DNA of 64,000 bases from Parietichytrium sp. I65-24A (lineage: Eukaryota > Sar > Bigyra > Thraustochytrida > Thraustochytriidae), in assembly GCA_012862575.1 (NCBI GenBank), contig BLSF01000026.1:76657-140656 (forward strand), read 5' to 3'. The notes under the pieces were generated by a model. It saw nothing but the letters and a program-made list of their open reading frames with translations. It ran no database searches and was not told the DNA's origin. The translations under genes were made by a program, and so were the position numbers. Shown here piece by piece: positions 19,782-27,912 of the stretch. How positions within the stretch are numbered: position 1 is the first letter of the stretch; each line of letters begins with the position of its first letter.

Positions 19782-21649
19782 TTAGACCCTAGAGCAGGAC
19801 ATGGAGCATGTCTTGGAGTAGCAAACCGATTCCACCTCGGCCTCGCTCTCCATCATAGTTCCGATCTGTCTGCGGAGGGATGTAACTTCATCCTTGAGAA
19901 GATCTGAGAAGCCTTCCATGTTTTGCATCTCGCGATACACTGCCGAGTCAGGACCGGTAAACAGTGAGGTTGGGATAGCCATGAAGAGAGCCCAAGCTAG
20001 CAGAGGGTTCTGTGAGGTGTAACCCAGATCGACTAGCGCTTGTTTAACTAATTTGAAGGTGTTCAATTTGGAGATCTCGGTTTTGATCTCCTCCATAGCG
20101 AGCTCATGATCGCGGGGCCGGTATGGGAGGTAGCGATAAGAATACTCGTCTTCGTATGACTTGAGTATCTCGAAGAGCTCGTCGGGCAGACAGTGGAAGA
20201 AGCAGAGCACTGCACGTTCCCTATCTGACACGGTCTTTTCCTGAACAACCGTGATACAGCTTCCGTTCTCGCAGGAAGACCCGCATCCGAGTGGCAGCTG
20301 TTTCTCCTCTTTTTCCAGGTTTCCGAGTTTTTCGAGGAACGAGCTAAGTTTGTTCCAATCTGTTTGCTTCGTCCGAAAAGTGAAAATGATAGAGCCCGTA
20401 TATGTAGATGGCTCCACCACCATGCAGCCTCGAGGCTTGCCAGTAGCCGGGTCAAGGTAGCTCATCGACTTCCACATGTCCTCGACTTTAACCCAGTGGG
20501 CAGGATACTTGAAACGAGCCACGTCAAGAATTAGCACTGCGTCCTCTTCTTCGCAATAGCCACCAATAGGCGAAAAGTGGCCATCTCCAGTTTGCTTGAA
20601 GTGCTGACGAGAGTAAGACACCACCAAGGCGCGTTCGCTGGAGGATACCTTCGAGCAGGCTTTGACCAGCTCGCGAAATTCTTCCAGAGTTCCTCCTCCG
20701 GGGAGGTACTTACGAACGGCAAGCCCGTTGCATTTTGCGAGACAGATCCACTCTGATATTGATATACCGGTTTCCTTTACTTGGTCGAGCGGCGTGCAAC
20801 AGTCTGTGGGAGAAGATTAATCACGATCATAGTTAGTTGTCGCACATACAGACAAACACACAAACACGAGCATGTGGCCATTAAACTAGAAAAAAGAAGA
20901 AGAAAAGTGGGGAGTGAAAGCATGAGGAGACCCGGAAGGAGAGACTTACTTAACATATCTTCATGAAACCACCGCCATGGACCCTTCCATATCTTGCCAC
21001 TGTCAACATTCAGCGCGTTCAACACCATGACCAGCGACGAGATGCCGCAATACGCCGGTTCCTCCTGTGTGCGATACTGCTGCGCCAGGCTAAAGTAGCA
21101 CTTCATCGTTCCTCCAATGAGCGCTTTCTGAAACAAGTCCTCCCCCCGTGGCGAGTCGAACGCAGCAAGCGCTGGCGGCACTGGCAGCTTTCTTCTAAAC
21201 AGACACTTCGGCCTCGCATCTACCACCTCCGCCTGGGTATCCACGCTTTCCTTTCCCATCTCCGCGCTCTTCGTGCGAACTATCGACACCATCTCCGCGC
21301 CTTGCGCAATGACTCCCGCATCCAACCCCATCTTCAGCTCATTCTCTCGCACGACTAACCCCTCCTTCAGCCGCGACGTCGCGCACGACTTTCCATCTAC
21401 TGCGCTGCAGCATTTCGACTTTGCTTCTCCGCCCAATACTCCCGCATTCTGCATCATTTGCACATTCTGCTGCACATTCTGCTGCACATTCTGTTGCACA
21501 TTCTGTTGCACATTCTGCATGTTATGCATGTTCTGTTGCACATTCTGTTGCACATTTTGTTGCACATTCTGCATGTTCTGATGCATATTTTGCATGTTCA
21601 TTTGCATATTTTGCTGCATGTTCTGCTGCATATTTTGCACGTCCTGCAT
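19782..21649 (-). CDS. Phytochelatin synthase (glutathione gamma-glutamylcysteinyltransferase), two exons
   Basis: CDS complement(join(19782..20803,20950..21649)), 573 aa. It makes heavy-metal-binding phytochelatins from glutathione. The peptidase C83 domain spans residues 150-350. The catalytic triad known from plant enzymes is present: Cys201 in EEPAYCGISS, His309 in GDGHFSPIGGY and Asp327 in LILDVARFKY. The spacing of 108 and 18 residues is very near the plant enzyme. The exon join restores MLNCCTPLDQVKETGI, matching the plant pattern. A C-terminal domain of about 220 aa carries extra cysteines, including a CGSSCENGSC cluster likely to bind metal. The N-terminus holds a long run of MQQN/VQQN repeats, unusual for the family. 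An open frame and a possible splice acceptor lie further upstream, so the true start may be in an earlier exon. Confidence 0.88.
20804..20949 (-). other. Spliceosomal intron of phytochelatin synthase, 146 nt
   Basis: On the minus strand it begins GTAAGT directly after ATGTTAA and ends TTCTCCCACAG. A branch-point-like ACTAAC lies about 30 nt before the acceptor. Removing it joins two frames into a continuous phytochelatin synthase domain, phase 1. Confidence 0.9.
21452..21649 (-). repeat. Coding 12-bp repeat encoding MQQN/VQQN
   Basis: About fifteen imperfect 12- to 15-bp units (plus-strand TTGCACATTCTG) encode a Met/Val-Gln-Gln-Asn tract of about 65 residues at the very N-terminus of the phytochelatin synthase frame. 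The opposite strand is also open (HILLHILL...) but is a shadow. Confidence 0.8.
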
Positions 21650-22523
21650 AGCCCACTCGCGCTTCAGGCTGGCCAGCGCGGACCTTGCGCACGCCAGGCC
21701 CCTGCTTTTGCTGCTCCACCTGTTCCCGGCGAACAGTTCGCGAACTGCGCGCGAACCTCGCCACGCCACGAGCGCCAGCTTGCACGCCGGGATTCTCCCC
21801 CCGCACTGAGGGGAACGAGCCCGCCGAGGACACTTGTACGGAAACGCCAACTGTGGGGAGAGAGAGGGAGAGAGGGAGAGAGAGCAGATGAGAGAGAGCA
21901 GAAGCGAGCGCGGATGGGCGGAACGTTCCTGGAACAGCGCTGGAGGGCGGGCGAGCCGGCTCCCGTTCGGTCTCGAATTCGTCGCAGGAAGAAGAAGAAA
22001 AAAAGGGTGCGCGCGGACCTGGGTTGTATTGGCCAGTAGTTATTTGCTACTCTCTTCCCTTTCCTTTCTCTCCTTTCCTTTCTTTCACTTTTGCTTTTCC
22101 CTTTCAAATACATAATTCAACAGTCCTAGTAGTGCGATAGAGGAGACTACGCACGCTGTCGCTAGAGAGCGGTAGAGACTGCTATGGGAGTGTATGTGAT
22201 TGGCGGAAATGCTGAAACTTGCTTTCGCTTCCGGATGCGTCGTGCGCGGGGTTCGTTATTGTACTGTAGGTGTTGTATTTAGGCCCTGAGGTATCTCAGG
22301 GATAGGAGTGGAGGTGACCGATGTAGTACGGAATAGGTGTGGCGGGTGAAGACCTGGCGAGTTGTGCAAGGTTAGTTTTCACTAGATGTGCATAGCATTG
22401 CCTACCACCAGAAGTTGTGCGTGACGAAACCTGTGTGCGCTATGTCTGGTAATGTGAAAACTAGTGGATAAGACACTTGTAGATACACGTGTTGTCGTGC
22501 ATTGACTCGTATAAGACCAAGCG

Positions 22524-22539
22524 CATGCTTGCAAGCATG
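22524..22539. promoter_or_regulatory. 16-bp perfect palindrome CATGCTTGCAAGCATG
   Basis: A perfect dyad located between two divergent genes, about 700 bp from the borealin ATG and 870 bp from the phytochelatin synthase ATG. A dimeric regulator site is possible but there is no direct support. Confidence 0.3.
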
Positions 22540-23008
22540 ACGATTTCACACACCACCTCGTCCAAACGTAGACATCGCTTACCTCTACACTAAGCCTCTT
22601 AATCTCCCTGGAACGAACAACGATGTCTTCGCGAACAGCTCTTCGTACGCTACGTGGACTACACGCGTCTAGCGTTTGGAAAGAGCAGAGACAAAGGAGA
22701 GAAAAGAAACCGTCGGAGTTGGAAGTTAGTCAAAATCGCACTTCAAAAACCCATAACCCATACATTGCTCCTTACAGAGACTGCGGCGACCAAGTCCTGT
22801 CCCCGAGTACCGGTAGCGTCAGCTAGCCTAAACCATAAAGAGCACGCGGGCCGCAGAGAGTGTGCGCGCTGGGCACCATCCGGAGGACAGATCAGATTGT
22901 GTGGCGAGCAGGAGATCGTTGCAAGTTTTTGAACAAACGATTGCGTGTGAAGAAGTCATATATACATATATATATATACGTGGAGAGCGTCGGCAGCGTT
23001 GCTTCATC

Positions 23009-23140
23009 GATTGCATTGTATTGTATTGCATTGCGTTGCATTATATTGAGTTGCATTGCAAAGCATTGTATTGAATTGCATTGAATTGAATTGCGTTGCG
23101 TAGCATTGCATTTCATTGCATTTCATTTCATTTCGTTTGC
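23009..23140. repeat. Imperfect pentanucleotide repeat ATTGC/ATTGT/ATTTC
   Basis: About 26 five-base units of ATTGN type drift into ATTTC at the end. It stops about 95 bp before the borealin-like ATG, so it is probably in the 5' leader or core promoter. Confidence 0.8.
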
Positions 23141-23234
23141 TTGGTTACATACAGCAGCTTGGCAAGCCTCTCCGGGAAACAGGCGTTCGTTCGTGTTGAC
23201 GTGAGACTGAGATTGTCGAAGACAGAAAACAGAA

Positions 23235-24119
23235 ATGGTGACGACGAAAGCTGCTGCGGCGGCAGCAAAGAAGAAGCGGGTTGTGCAGCAGAAGAAGAAG
23301 GCTGGTACGGTGCCTTTGAAGAAGAAGCTGCCGTTCGAAGAGGAAGGCGATGTGATGGGCTTCATCGAGCGCATGGATGTGGAGTGCGACCATAAATGCA
23401 GGTTGATGAAGTTCGCCGCCGAGCGGAAAGCAGATGAATTGCGCAACATCTACAGCAGAGAGCTTCTTAAGCTGCCAAAAAATATCCGCACAATGAACGT
23501 GCGCGAGTTTTGTGAAAAGTACGGCGGGGAGATTAGCACAGTTCTGGAGCAGGAGCGAAAGCTCATTTTGGAGAGTACTGGGCTGTCTTCAGAAGGGAGC
23601 AACAGCGCGGTCATTCTTCGGTCGGCTCAGGCCATCTCTCGCACCATGTCTATGCGCAAGTCGCGGGGAGGCACGCTGAAGAGCACCCCTGGAAAAAATA
23701 TTACTGCGTCACCGATCATCCAACTTCGTACAAAAGCAGCGCTGGGAAGCGCGAAAAAGCACATGACACCTGGCAAAGGAGGAAGTGGTGGCAACAGCGT
23801 CTTCTCTACACCAAGGCTTGACCCGCAGCTGTTGAGCACGCCGGCAACCTTGGTGGCAGGCTCCAAGCCCGCTCGCGCGTTTCGCCGCGGCGAGAGCCTC
23901 ATGTCTGTTAACGGGTCGCCTATTGTTGCCGGAAGCGGGAACAACATTCATTCGGCCCTCGCCTTTGCGCTTGGAAAAGATCCGGAGGAGCTCACCGCTG
24001 AAGACTTGAGCGCCGCAGACAAGGAGTCGAACCTCACCCAACTCGCTCAGATGCAGAACGAGCTTTCATCACTCATGGAGAGGCTCAAGACTGATGGCGC
24101 TGCGAAGAAGGCCGCTTAA
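23235..24119 (+). CDS. Borealin-like chromosomal passenger complex subunit
   Basis: A 294-aa protein with a lysine- and alanine-rich N-terminus. The region about 40-98 has the borealin/Nbl1 signature: a helical segment with charged residues ending in SRELLKLPKNIRTMNVREF, comparable to the LPKALREMNW block of animal borealins that packs with INCENP and survivin. The middle has several TP and SP sites (STPGK, MTPGK, FSTPR, LSTP), typical of mitotic kinase control. The C-terminal 30 residues look like a short coiled coil (LTQLAQMQNELSSLMERLK). Borealin targets Aurora B kinase to centromeres. Plant and algal borealins are divergent, so this assignment rests mainly on one motif block. ATG in AGAAATGG context, single exon. 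Confidence 0.7.
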   Translation: MVTTKAAAAAAKKKRVVQQKKKAGTVPLKKKLPFEEEGDVMGFIERMDVECDHKCRLMKFAAERKADELRNIYSRELLKLPKNIRTMNVREFCEKYGGEISTVLEQERKLILESTGLSSEGSNSAVILRSAQAISRTMSMRKSRGGTLKSTPGKNITASPIIQLRTKAALGSAKKHMTPGKGGSGGNSVFSTPRLDPQLLSTPATLVAGSKPARAFRRGESLMSVNGSPIVAGSGNNIHSALAFALGKDPEELTAEDLSAADKESNLTQLAQMQNELSSLMERLKTDGAAKKAA

Positions 24120-24169
24120 AGAAACACGCACACATATATACGATTATCTATACATACAGAGAGAGAAAA

Positions 24170-24221
24170 GAGGCGGTCGCACGATCTCGCGATGTCGGAG
24201 CACTAGCCTCGTGACCGCCTC
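24170..24221 (+). other. Inverted repeat in the borealin 3' flank
   Basis: GAGGCGGTCGCACGA (24170-24184) pairs with TCGTGACCGCCTC (24209-24221): 13 base pairs with a two-base bulge and a 24-nt loop. It lies 50 bp after the stop codon. It could be a 3' UTR structure or an end-of-transcript signal; function not known. Confidence 0.6.
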
Positions 24222-24773
24222 TGTGTAATGAATTTCACGGCTTTTCTTCGGCAAATGAAAGTTTCATGTGGTGTCTCGCTCGTTCGCTCTTCGGCAGGGC
24301 AGTCAAAGTTTTCTCATTTGTGATATAGTTGGGCTGCAACGCAAGCCTAAATTCCATGGCTGGCCAAAGCGGCGGATGGAGAAGCGCCGCCGGTGGATAT
24401 TGATATTCGTCTTTTCTAATACTCACGAAAATGATCTCCTTCGGAGCACCACCAATAAACCAACAATGAGAGTTGAAGTGCTGTCCCTTGTGTTCGTTGC
24501 TTTACCTGAATTCTGCAGTTCCCCCCTTTGCAAGATAGAAGATCACATTTGGGGAAATAGAGACATCATGCGTGAATCACTCTTCTAAAAGAGCCTCAGA
24601 GCAGAGCAAATGTGTTCCCGTCTTCTTCATTCTACATTCCTTTTACTCACGGACAAATCAGCGCAACATATTGGCAACACTATGAACACTTTGCTTCTTG
24701 TCGTCATACACAAAGAGAGTGCGGCACCAAAAAAAAAAACTTGACGACAAGAGGGCAACCGTCAGAATCAGTG

Positions 24774-24795
24774 AAGGCTTGCGCTTGCAAGCCTT
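24774..24795 (-). other. Perfect 9-bp hairpin abutting the WDR82 stop codon
   Basis: AAGGCTTGC and GCAAGCCTT enclose a four-base loop, immediately after the TAA of the minus-strand gene. On the plus strand it is followed by TTTT and resembles a bacterial terminator, but the surroundings are eukaryotic. Confidence 0.65.
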
Positions 24796-26187
24796 TTAGT
24801 TTAAGAGCTGATTAGGGAGATCCTTTGCCTGCCTGGCTTCTGAATCAGCCATGTCTTCGTCATCTTCATTTGGGTCTTTCTGGCTCCAAAACACCATGGC
24901 GCCTTCGGAGGTGGAGACGAACATGGGCGCAGTGGGACACCAGAGCACGTTTTCGATCGGCGTCTGGTGGTCGTACTCTGGATCGGTCTCGAAGCACGGC
25001 GTGGCGGACCAATTGGCGCAGTCCCAGATTGCCAGTCTGCCCGCGTGTGAGGGCGACGGCGCCAGAAGAAATCTACCCGTGCTGTCGAAGCTGACGACTC
25101 TCCCGCCTTTGCTCTCTGACGGCAAGAGTCTCTTGATGACGTGCACCTCGGCACCACGCAGGTGGGGCGACTCGAACGGAAAAACGTTCCAGCCGTCACT
25201 GGCGTCGACCTTATATATAAATTCACGCGACGCCAGTGCCAAGGTCTTGCCGTCGGGCGAAAAGCACATGTCCAGCGCGTCAAACGGCAAGATGTCCATG
25301 CCGTGCCAGGCTGCGTCAATCGGCTCCTTTCGCGGCGGGAGAATCTCCGACACAGCGGGTGCCAGCTGTGCCAACTGCGGGGTCAGTGACGCCGGTGCGG
25401 GGGCGGCGCGCAGACCAGGCACCTTGCACGATTTGTAGTACTCATAGGGTTGGCGCAGATCGTGCATTCTGACGCACACGCCGCCGGAGACTTTGGAAGC
25501 CACGGCCAGGTCATAGCTTCCTGGGCGAAACTCCAAGAACGGCGCGGACACCATGCTGCCGTAAGCGCAATTCAGCGCCGCGCGCTGCTGGCGCTGCCGC
25601 AGGTCCCACAGCAACACGCGGCCCGTGATGTCGCTGGACGCGAACCCGCGGTCCGGCTCCGTTACTGCTTCTGTTCCGGTTCCTGTTCCGGTTCCGATTC
25701 CGATTCCTTTACCGGCCGTCAACCCCGCTGGCTCTGGGACGGGCGAAGGCGTGTCTGTTGCAATGTGGTATGCCGGGTCCCGTCGCGGCGCCGCCACGGA
25801 TGCCACGCGGCCAGTGTGTCCGATGAACTGCGTGAGCACCACGTGGTCCCACGCCGAGTACAGAGCCACATTCCTTGCATTGTTGTGGCTGGCGCCCAGC
25901 GGCAGCAGTAGCGACATAGGGTGCGGGGCAAACGCCAATGGGCCCGGCGTGAGACCCTCACTAACCTCATCCAGCGACAGCACCTGCGTGTGCCGGGACA
26001 CTTGCGCGGTGGCAGAGTCCACAACGCGCAGTACGCCGCCCACACCGAGCAAACCCACGCTCCGACCGGACGCATGGAACGCCAGCGTGTGCGACGCAAT
26101 CTTGTCGTTCGTTTTCGCGTCTCTGGGCATCCGAGCCCCCCGAGGCACGCGGACCACGGCGCCTGGCCGGTACTCCAATGCGGACAT
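24796..26187 (-). CDS. WDR82/Swd2-like WD40-repeat protein
   Basis: A 463-aa beta-propeller protein. Features seen: NDKIASHTLAFH at about 27-38 (Swd2/WDR82 start with a similar NDKINSFDFS), QFIGHTGRV, GRVLLWDLRQ, VRMHDLRQP, LDMCFSPDGKTLALAS, GRLAIWDCANW and a closing block ending in MVFWSQ, which matches the WDR82 ending SNMAFWLP. WDR82 is a subunit of the COMPASS histone H3K4 methyltransferase and of a phosphatase-termination complex. The protein is longer than the usual ~315 aa because of two insertions, one a GIGIGTGTGTGTE simple repeat near residue 160 and one alanine/proline-rich near 270. The acidic C-terminus is an addition. ATG at 26187; single exon. Confidence 0.75.
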   Translation of the reverse strand: MSALEYRPGAVVRVPRGARMPRDAKTNDKIASHTLAFHASGRSVGLLGVGGVLRVVDSATAQVSRHTQVLSLDEVSEGLTPGPLAFAPHPMSLLLPLGASHNNARNVALYSAWDHVVLTQFIGHTGRVASVAAPRRDPAYHIATDTPSPVPEPAGLTAGKGIGIGTGTGTGTEAVTEPDRGFASSDITGRVLLWDLRQRQQRAALNCAYGSMVSAPFLEFRPGSYDLAVASKVSGGVCVRMHDLRQPYEYYKSCKVPGLRAAPAPASLTPQLAQLAPAVSEILPPRKEPIDAAWHGMDILPFDALDMCFSPDGKTLALASREFIYKVDASDGWNVFPFESPHLRGAEVHVIKRLLPSESKGGRVVSFDSTGRFLLAPSPSHAGRLAIWDCANWSATPCFETDPEYDHQTPIENVLWCPTAPMFVSTSEGAMVFWSQKDPNEDDEDMADSEARQAKDLPNQLLN

Positions 26188-26272
26188 GGCCGATCTCCTT
26201 CCAAATCAACTACCTACCCACCTACCTACCTATCTGCCTTCACTCTCCTCGTCTCCTTGTCTCCTTGTCTCC

Positions 26273-26552
26273 GGCCACTTGGCCACTTGTGAACTTGTGA
26301 ACTTGGCCACTTGTGAACTTGTGAACTTGGCCACTGGTGAACTTGTCAACTTGGCCACTTGTGAACTTGTGGACTTGACAGCTTGTGAACTTGACCACTT
26401 GTGAACTTGTGAACTTGGCCACTTGTGAACTTGTGAACTTGGCCACTTGTGAACTTGTGGACTTGGCAGCTTGTGAACTTGACCACTTGTGAACTTGGCC
26501 ACTTGTGAACTTGTGGACTTGGCAACTTGTGAACTTGGCAATTTGGCCACGT
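26273..26552. repeat. 8-bp minisatellite GTGAACTT with 24-bp higher-order unit
   Basis: About 34 consecutive octamers. The most frequent arrangement is GGCCACTT-GTGAACTT-GTGAACTT, a 24-bp supra-unit, with variants GTGGACTT, GACCACTT and GGCAGCTT. All three minus-strand frames are open but encode only SQVHKFTSGQ-type repeats. It begins 85 bp upstream of the WDR82 ATG. Confidence 0.9.
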
Positions 26553-27120
26553 GCCTCGCACTTTGTCGGCCGTAGAATCGTGCTCCACGTGTGCCAACGC
26601 GAGCTTTCGAGCTCTCCTATTTTACTTCCACTTCCACTTCCACTTCGTCTCCCGATCCCCAGCTAACCTTGGGAGACTCGAGGCGCTCCGTTGTCCTCCT
26701 TCTCCTCGCTTCGTTTGCGTCTCTCTCTGTGACGGGACTTGAGGGGCCTGCCTGCCAGCGACTGTGGGTAACTGTGCGTAGCTGTGGGGACTGTGGGGAC
26801 TGTGAGGGACACTTGCTTCAGGTTGTTTGTAAGTCTCTCTGTGTGTGTGTGGTGGCTGTGTGGCTGTGCGGCTGTGGTGCTTGCTGCGGGAGAGCGGAGT
26901 GTTGCCTTGGTCGATGGTGTCCTCGGGGTGGAGGGGCGCGCGTATGTATTCGTGTCCGCGAGATTGTGGAGGGCTGCGGGAGTTGAAATTCGACGGTTTT
27001 CAAGGCAATAATCAATAATCATTATGCGGCGTGCGAGGATTGGCGTGGTTTTATGAATAAATATTGCTGCTGCCGTCGCGTTGGGCCGGGGATTGGGATT
27101 GGCATTCTTTCCGTGTGTTC

Positions 27121-27231
27121 CATTCCTTCATTCATTCATTCATTCTATCATTCTATTTTTCTTTCCATTGGAGCTTTCTTTCATTCTTTCATTCTTTCAT
27201 TCTTTCATTCTATTTTTCTTTCCATTGGAGC
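27121..27231. repeat. TTCATTC repeats with a duplicated block
   Basis: ATTC/TTCATTC simple repeats enclose two identical 26-bp blocks (27149-27174 and 27206-27231) ending CTTTCCATTGGAGC. A local slippage duplication. Confidence 0.75.
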
Positions 27232-27718
27232 GTATTGGAACCAAACCATCCATCTCGTCAAACATGCATTCAATGGTGTTGTGTGTGTTGTGCGGTGTTT
27301 GTTTGTTCAATGAACATTGGTTGTTGATCATCAAGATCACAAAGTCATAAGTTAACTTTAAGTCATAACTTAAAGGTTTGGAGGTCAAAGAAGAAGAGCT
27401 GAGGGAGGTAAGACCTGCAAAGTGCAGGTATTCAAAGTGGCTATCAGGAGGTCATAATTCTTTATACTGACTCAATTAAGCCCTACTATAGAGATGCTGT
27501 AAGACTTTCGAGAGAAGAAAAATCTTTCCTCACTGGCACTCTTATCGAAAGAACTAATCTATAGAATAACGAAACGACCTACCGTTACGATCCTCTCTCA
27601 GTACTACTGCAGTATTAACAGATCCCGTAATAAATGCTCGTTTGTGGATTTAATACATGCTCTATTGTAACGCGTAGGGAACAGTCAACGCTTGTAACGT
27701 GGCTGGCAACCAAAAGAC

Positions 27719-27736
27719 CGCGAGGACGTCCTCGCG
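27719..27736. promoter_or_regulatory. 18-bp perfect palindrome with GACGTC core
   Basis: CGCGAGGACGTCCTCGCG is a perfect dyad about 177 bp upstream of the carboxypeptidase ATG. The GACGTC core is the classical CRE/bZIP half-site pair. A bZIP site is an inference; position and symmetry are what the sequence shows. Confidence 0.45.
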
Positions 27737-27811
27737 CACTGGCTTCGTTAGCCGTTAATAAAATAGAGAAAAGTATACTGTCAATCATCGATTGCTCCAT
27801 CTAGCCGATCC

Positions 27812-27829
27812 TATCTATATATATATATC
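27812..27829 (+). promoter_or_regulatory. TATA-like run upstream of serine carboxypeptidase
   Basis: TATCTATATATATATATCC lies 84-101 bp before the ATG at 27913, a plausible core promoter position. Confidence 0.4.
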
Positions 27830-27912
27830 CTCAAAACCGATAGCTCAAGATACAACGTGAGGTAAACTGTGTGTATCTTGGCAACCTTGTTTGGAGAGAG
27901 AAAGTGTACGCG

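Larger units (their letters stand above)
21650..23234. other. Divergent intergenic region, phytochelatin synthase / borealin
   Basis: On the minus strand a polypyrimidine tract ending CCCCACAG at 21851 precedes 201 bp of frame that is open into the phytochelatin synthase ATG, a possible acceptor of an upstream exon. The region also has a 16-bp palindrome (22524-22539), an AT repeat (22961-22979) and a pentanucleotide array (23009-23140) in the borealin leader. Confidence 0.5.
24120..24795. other. Convergent 3' region, borealin / WDR82
   Basis: Both genes end here. The stretch contains two hairpins, one 50 bp after the borealin stop (24170-24221) and one directly after the WDR82 stop (24774-24795). 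Short frames between them carry no features. Confidence 0.5.
26188..27912. other. Divergent intergenic region, WDR82 / serine carboxypeptidase
   Basis: Contains the 8-bp minisatellite (26273-26552), an ACTTCC repeat (about 26625-26650), a TTCAT/TTCTT array with a duplicated 26-bp block (27121-27231), a small hairpin CTTTAAGT-CATA-ACTTAAAG (27356-27375), an 18-bp palindrome (27719-27736) and a TATA run (27812-27829). No gene seen. Confidence 0.55.

Noticed and set aside
21458-22039. 193-codon plus-strand frame with HILLHILL repeats
   Set aside because: Antisense of the phytochelatin synthase MQQN repeat; periodic DNA keeps several frames open.
24774-24800. Bacterial rho-independent terminator, hence bacterial contamination
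   Set aside because: The neighbouring genes have eukaryotic domains and spliceosomal introns; the hairpin is better regarded as a local feature.
26230-26597. Several open frames encoding SQVHKFTSGQ repeats
   Set aside because: Produced by the octamer minisatellite in all frames; 24-bp periodicity avoids stops.
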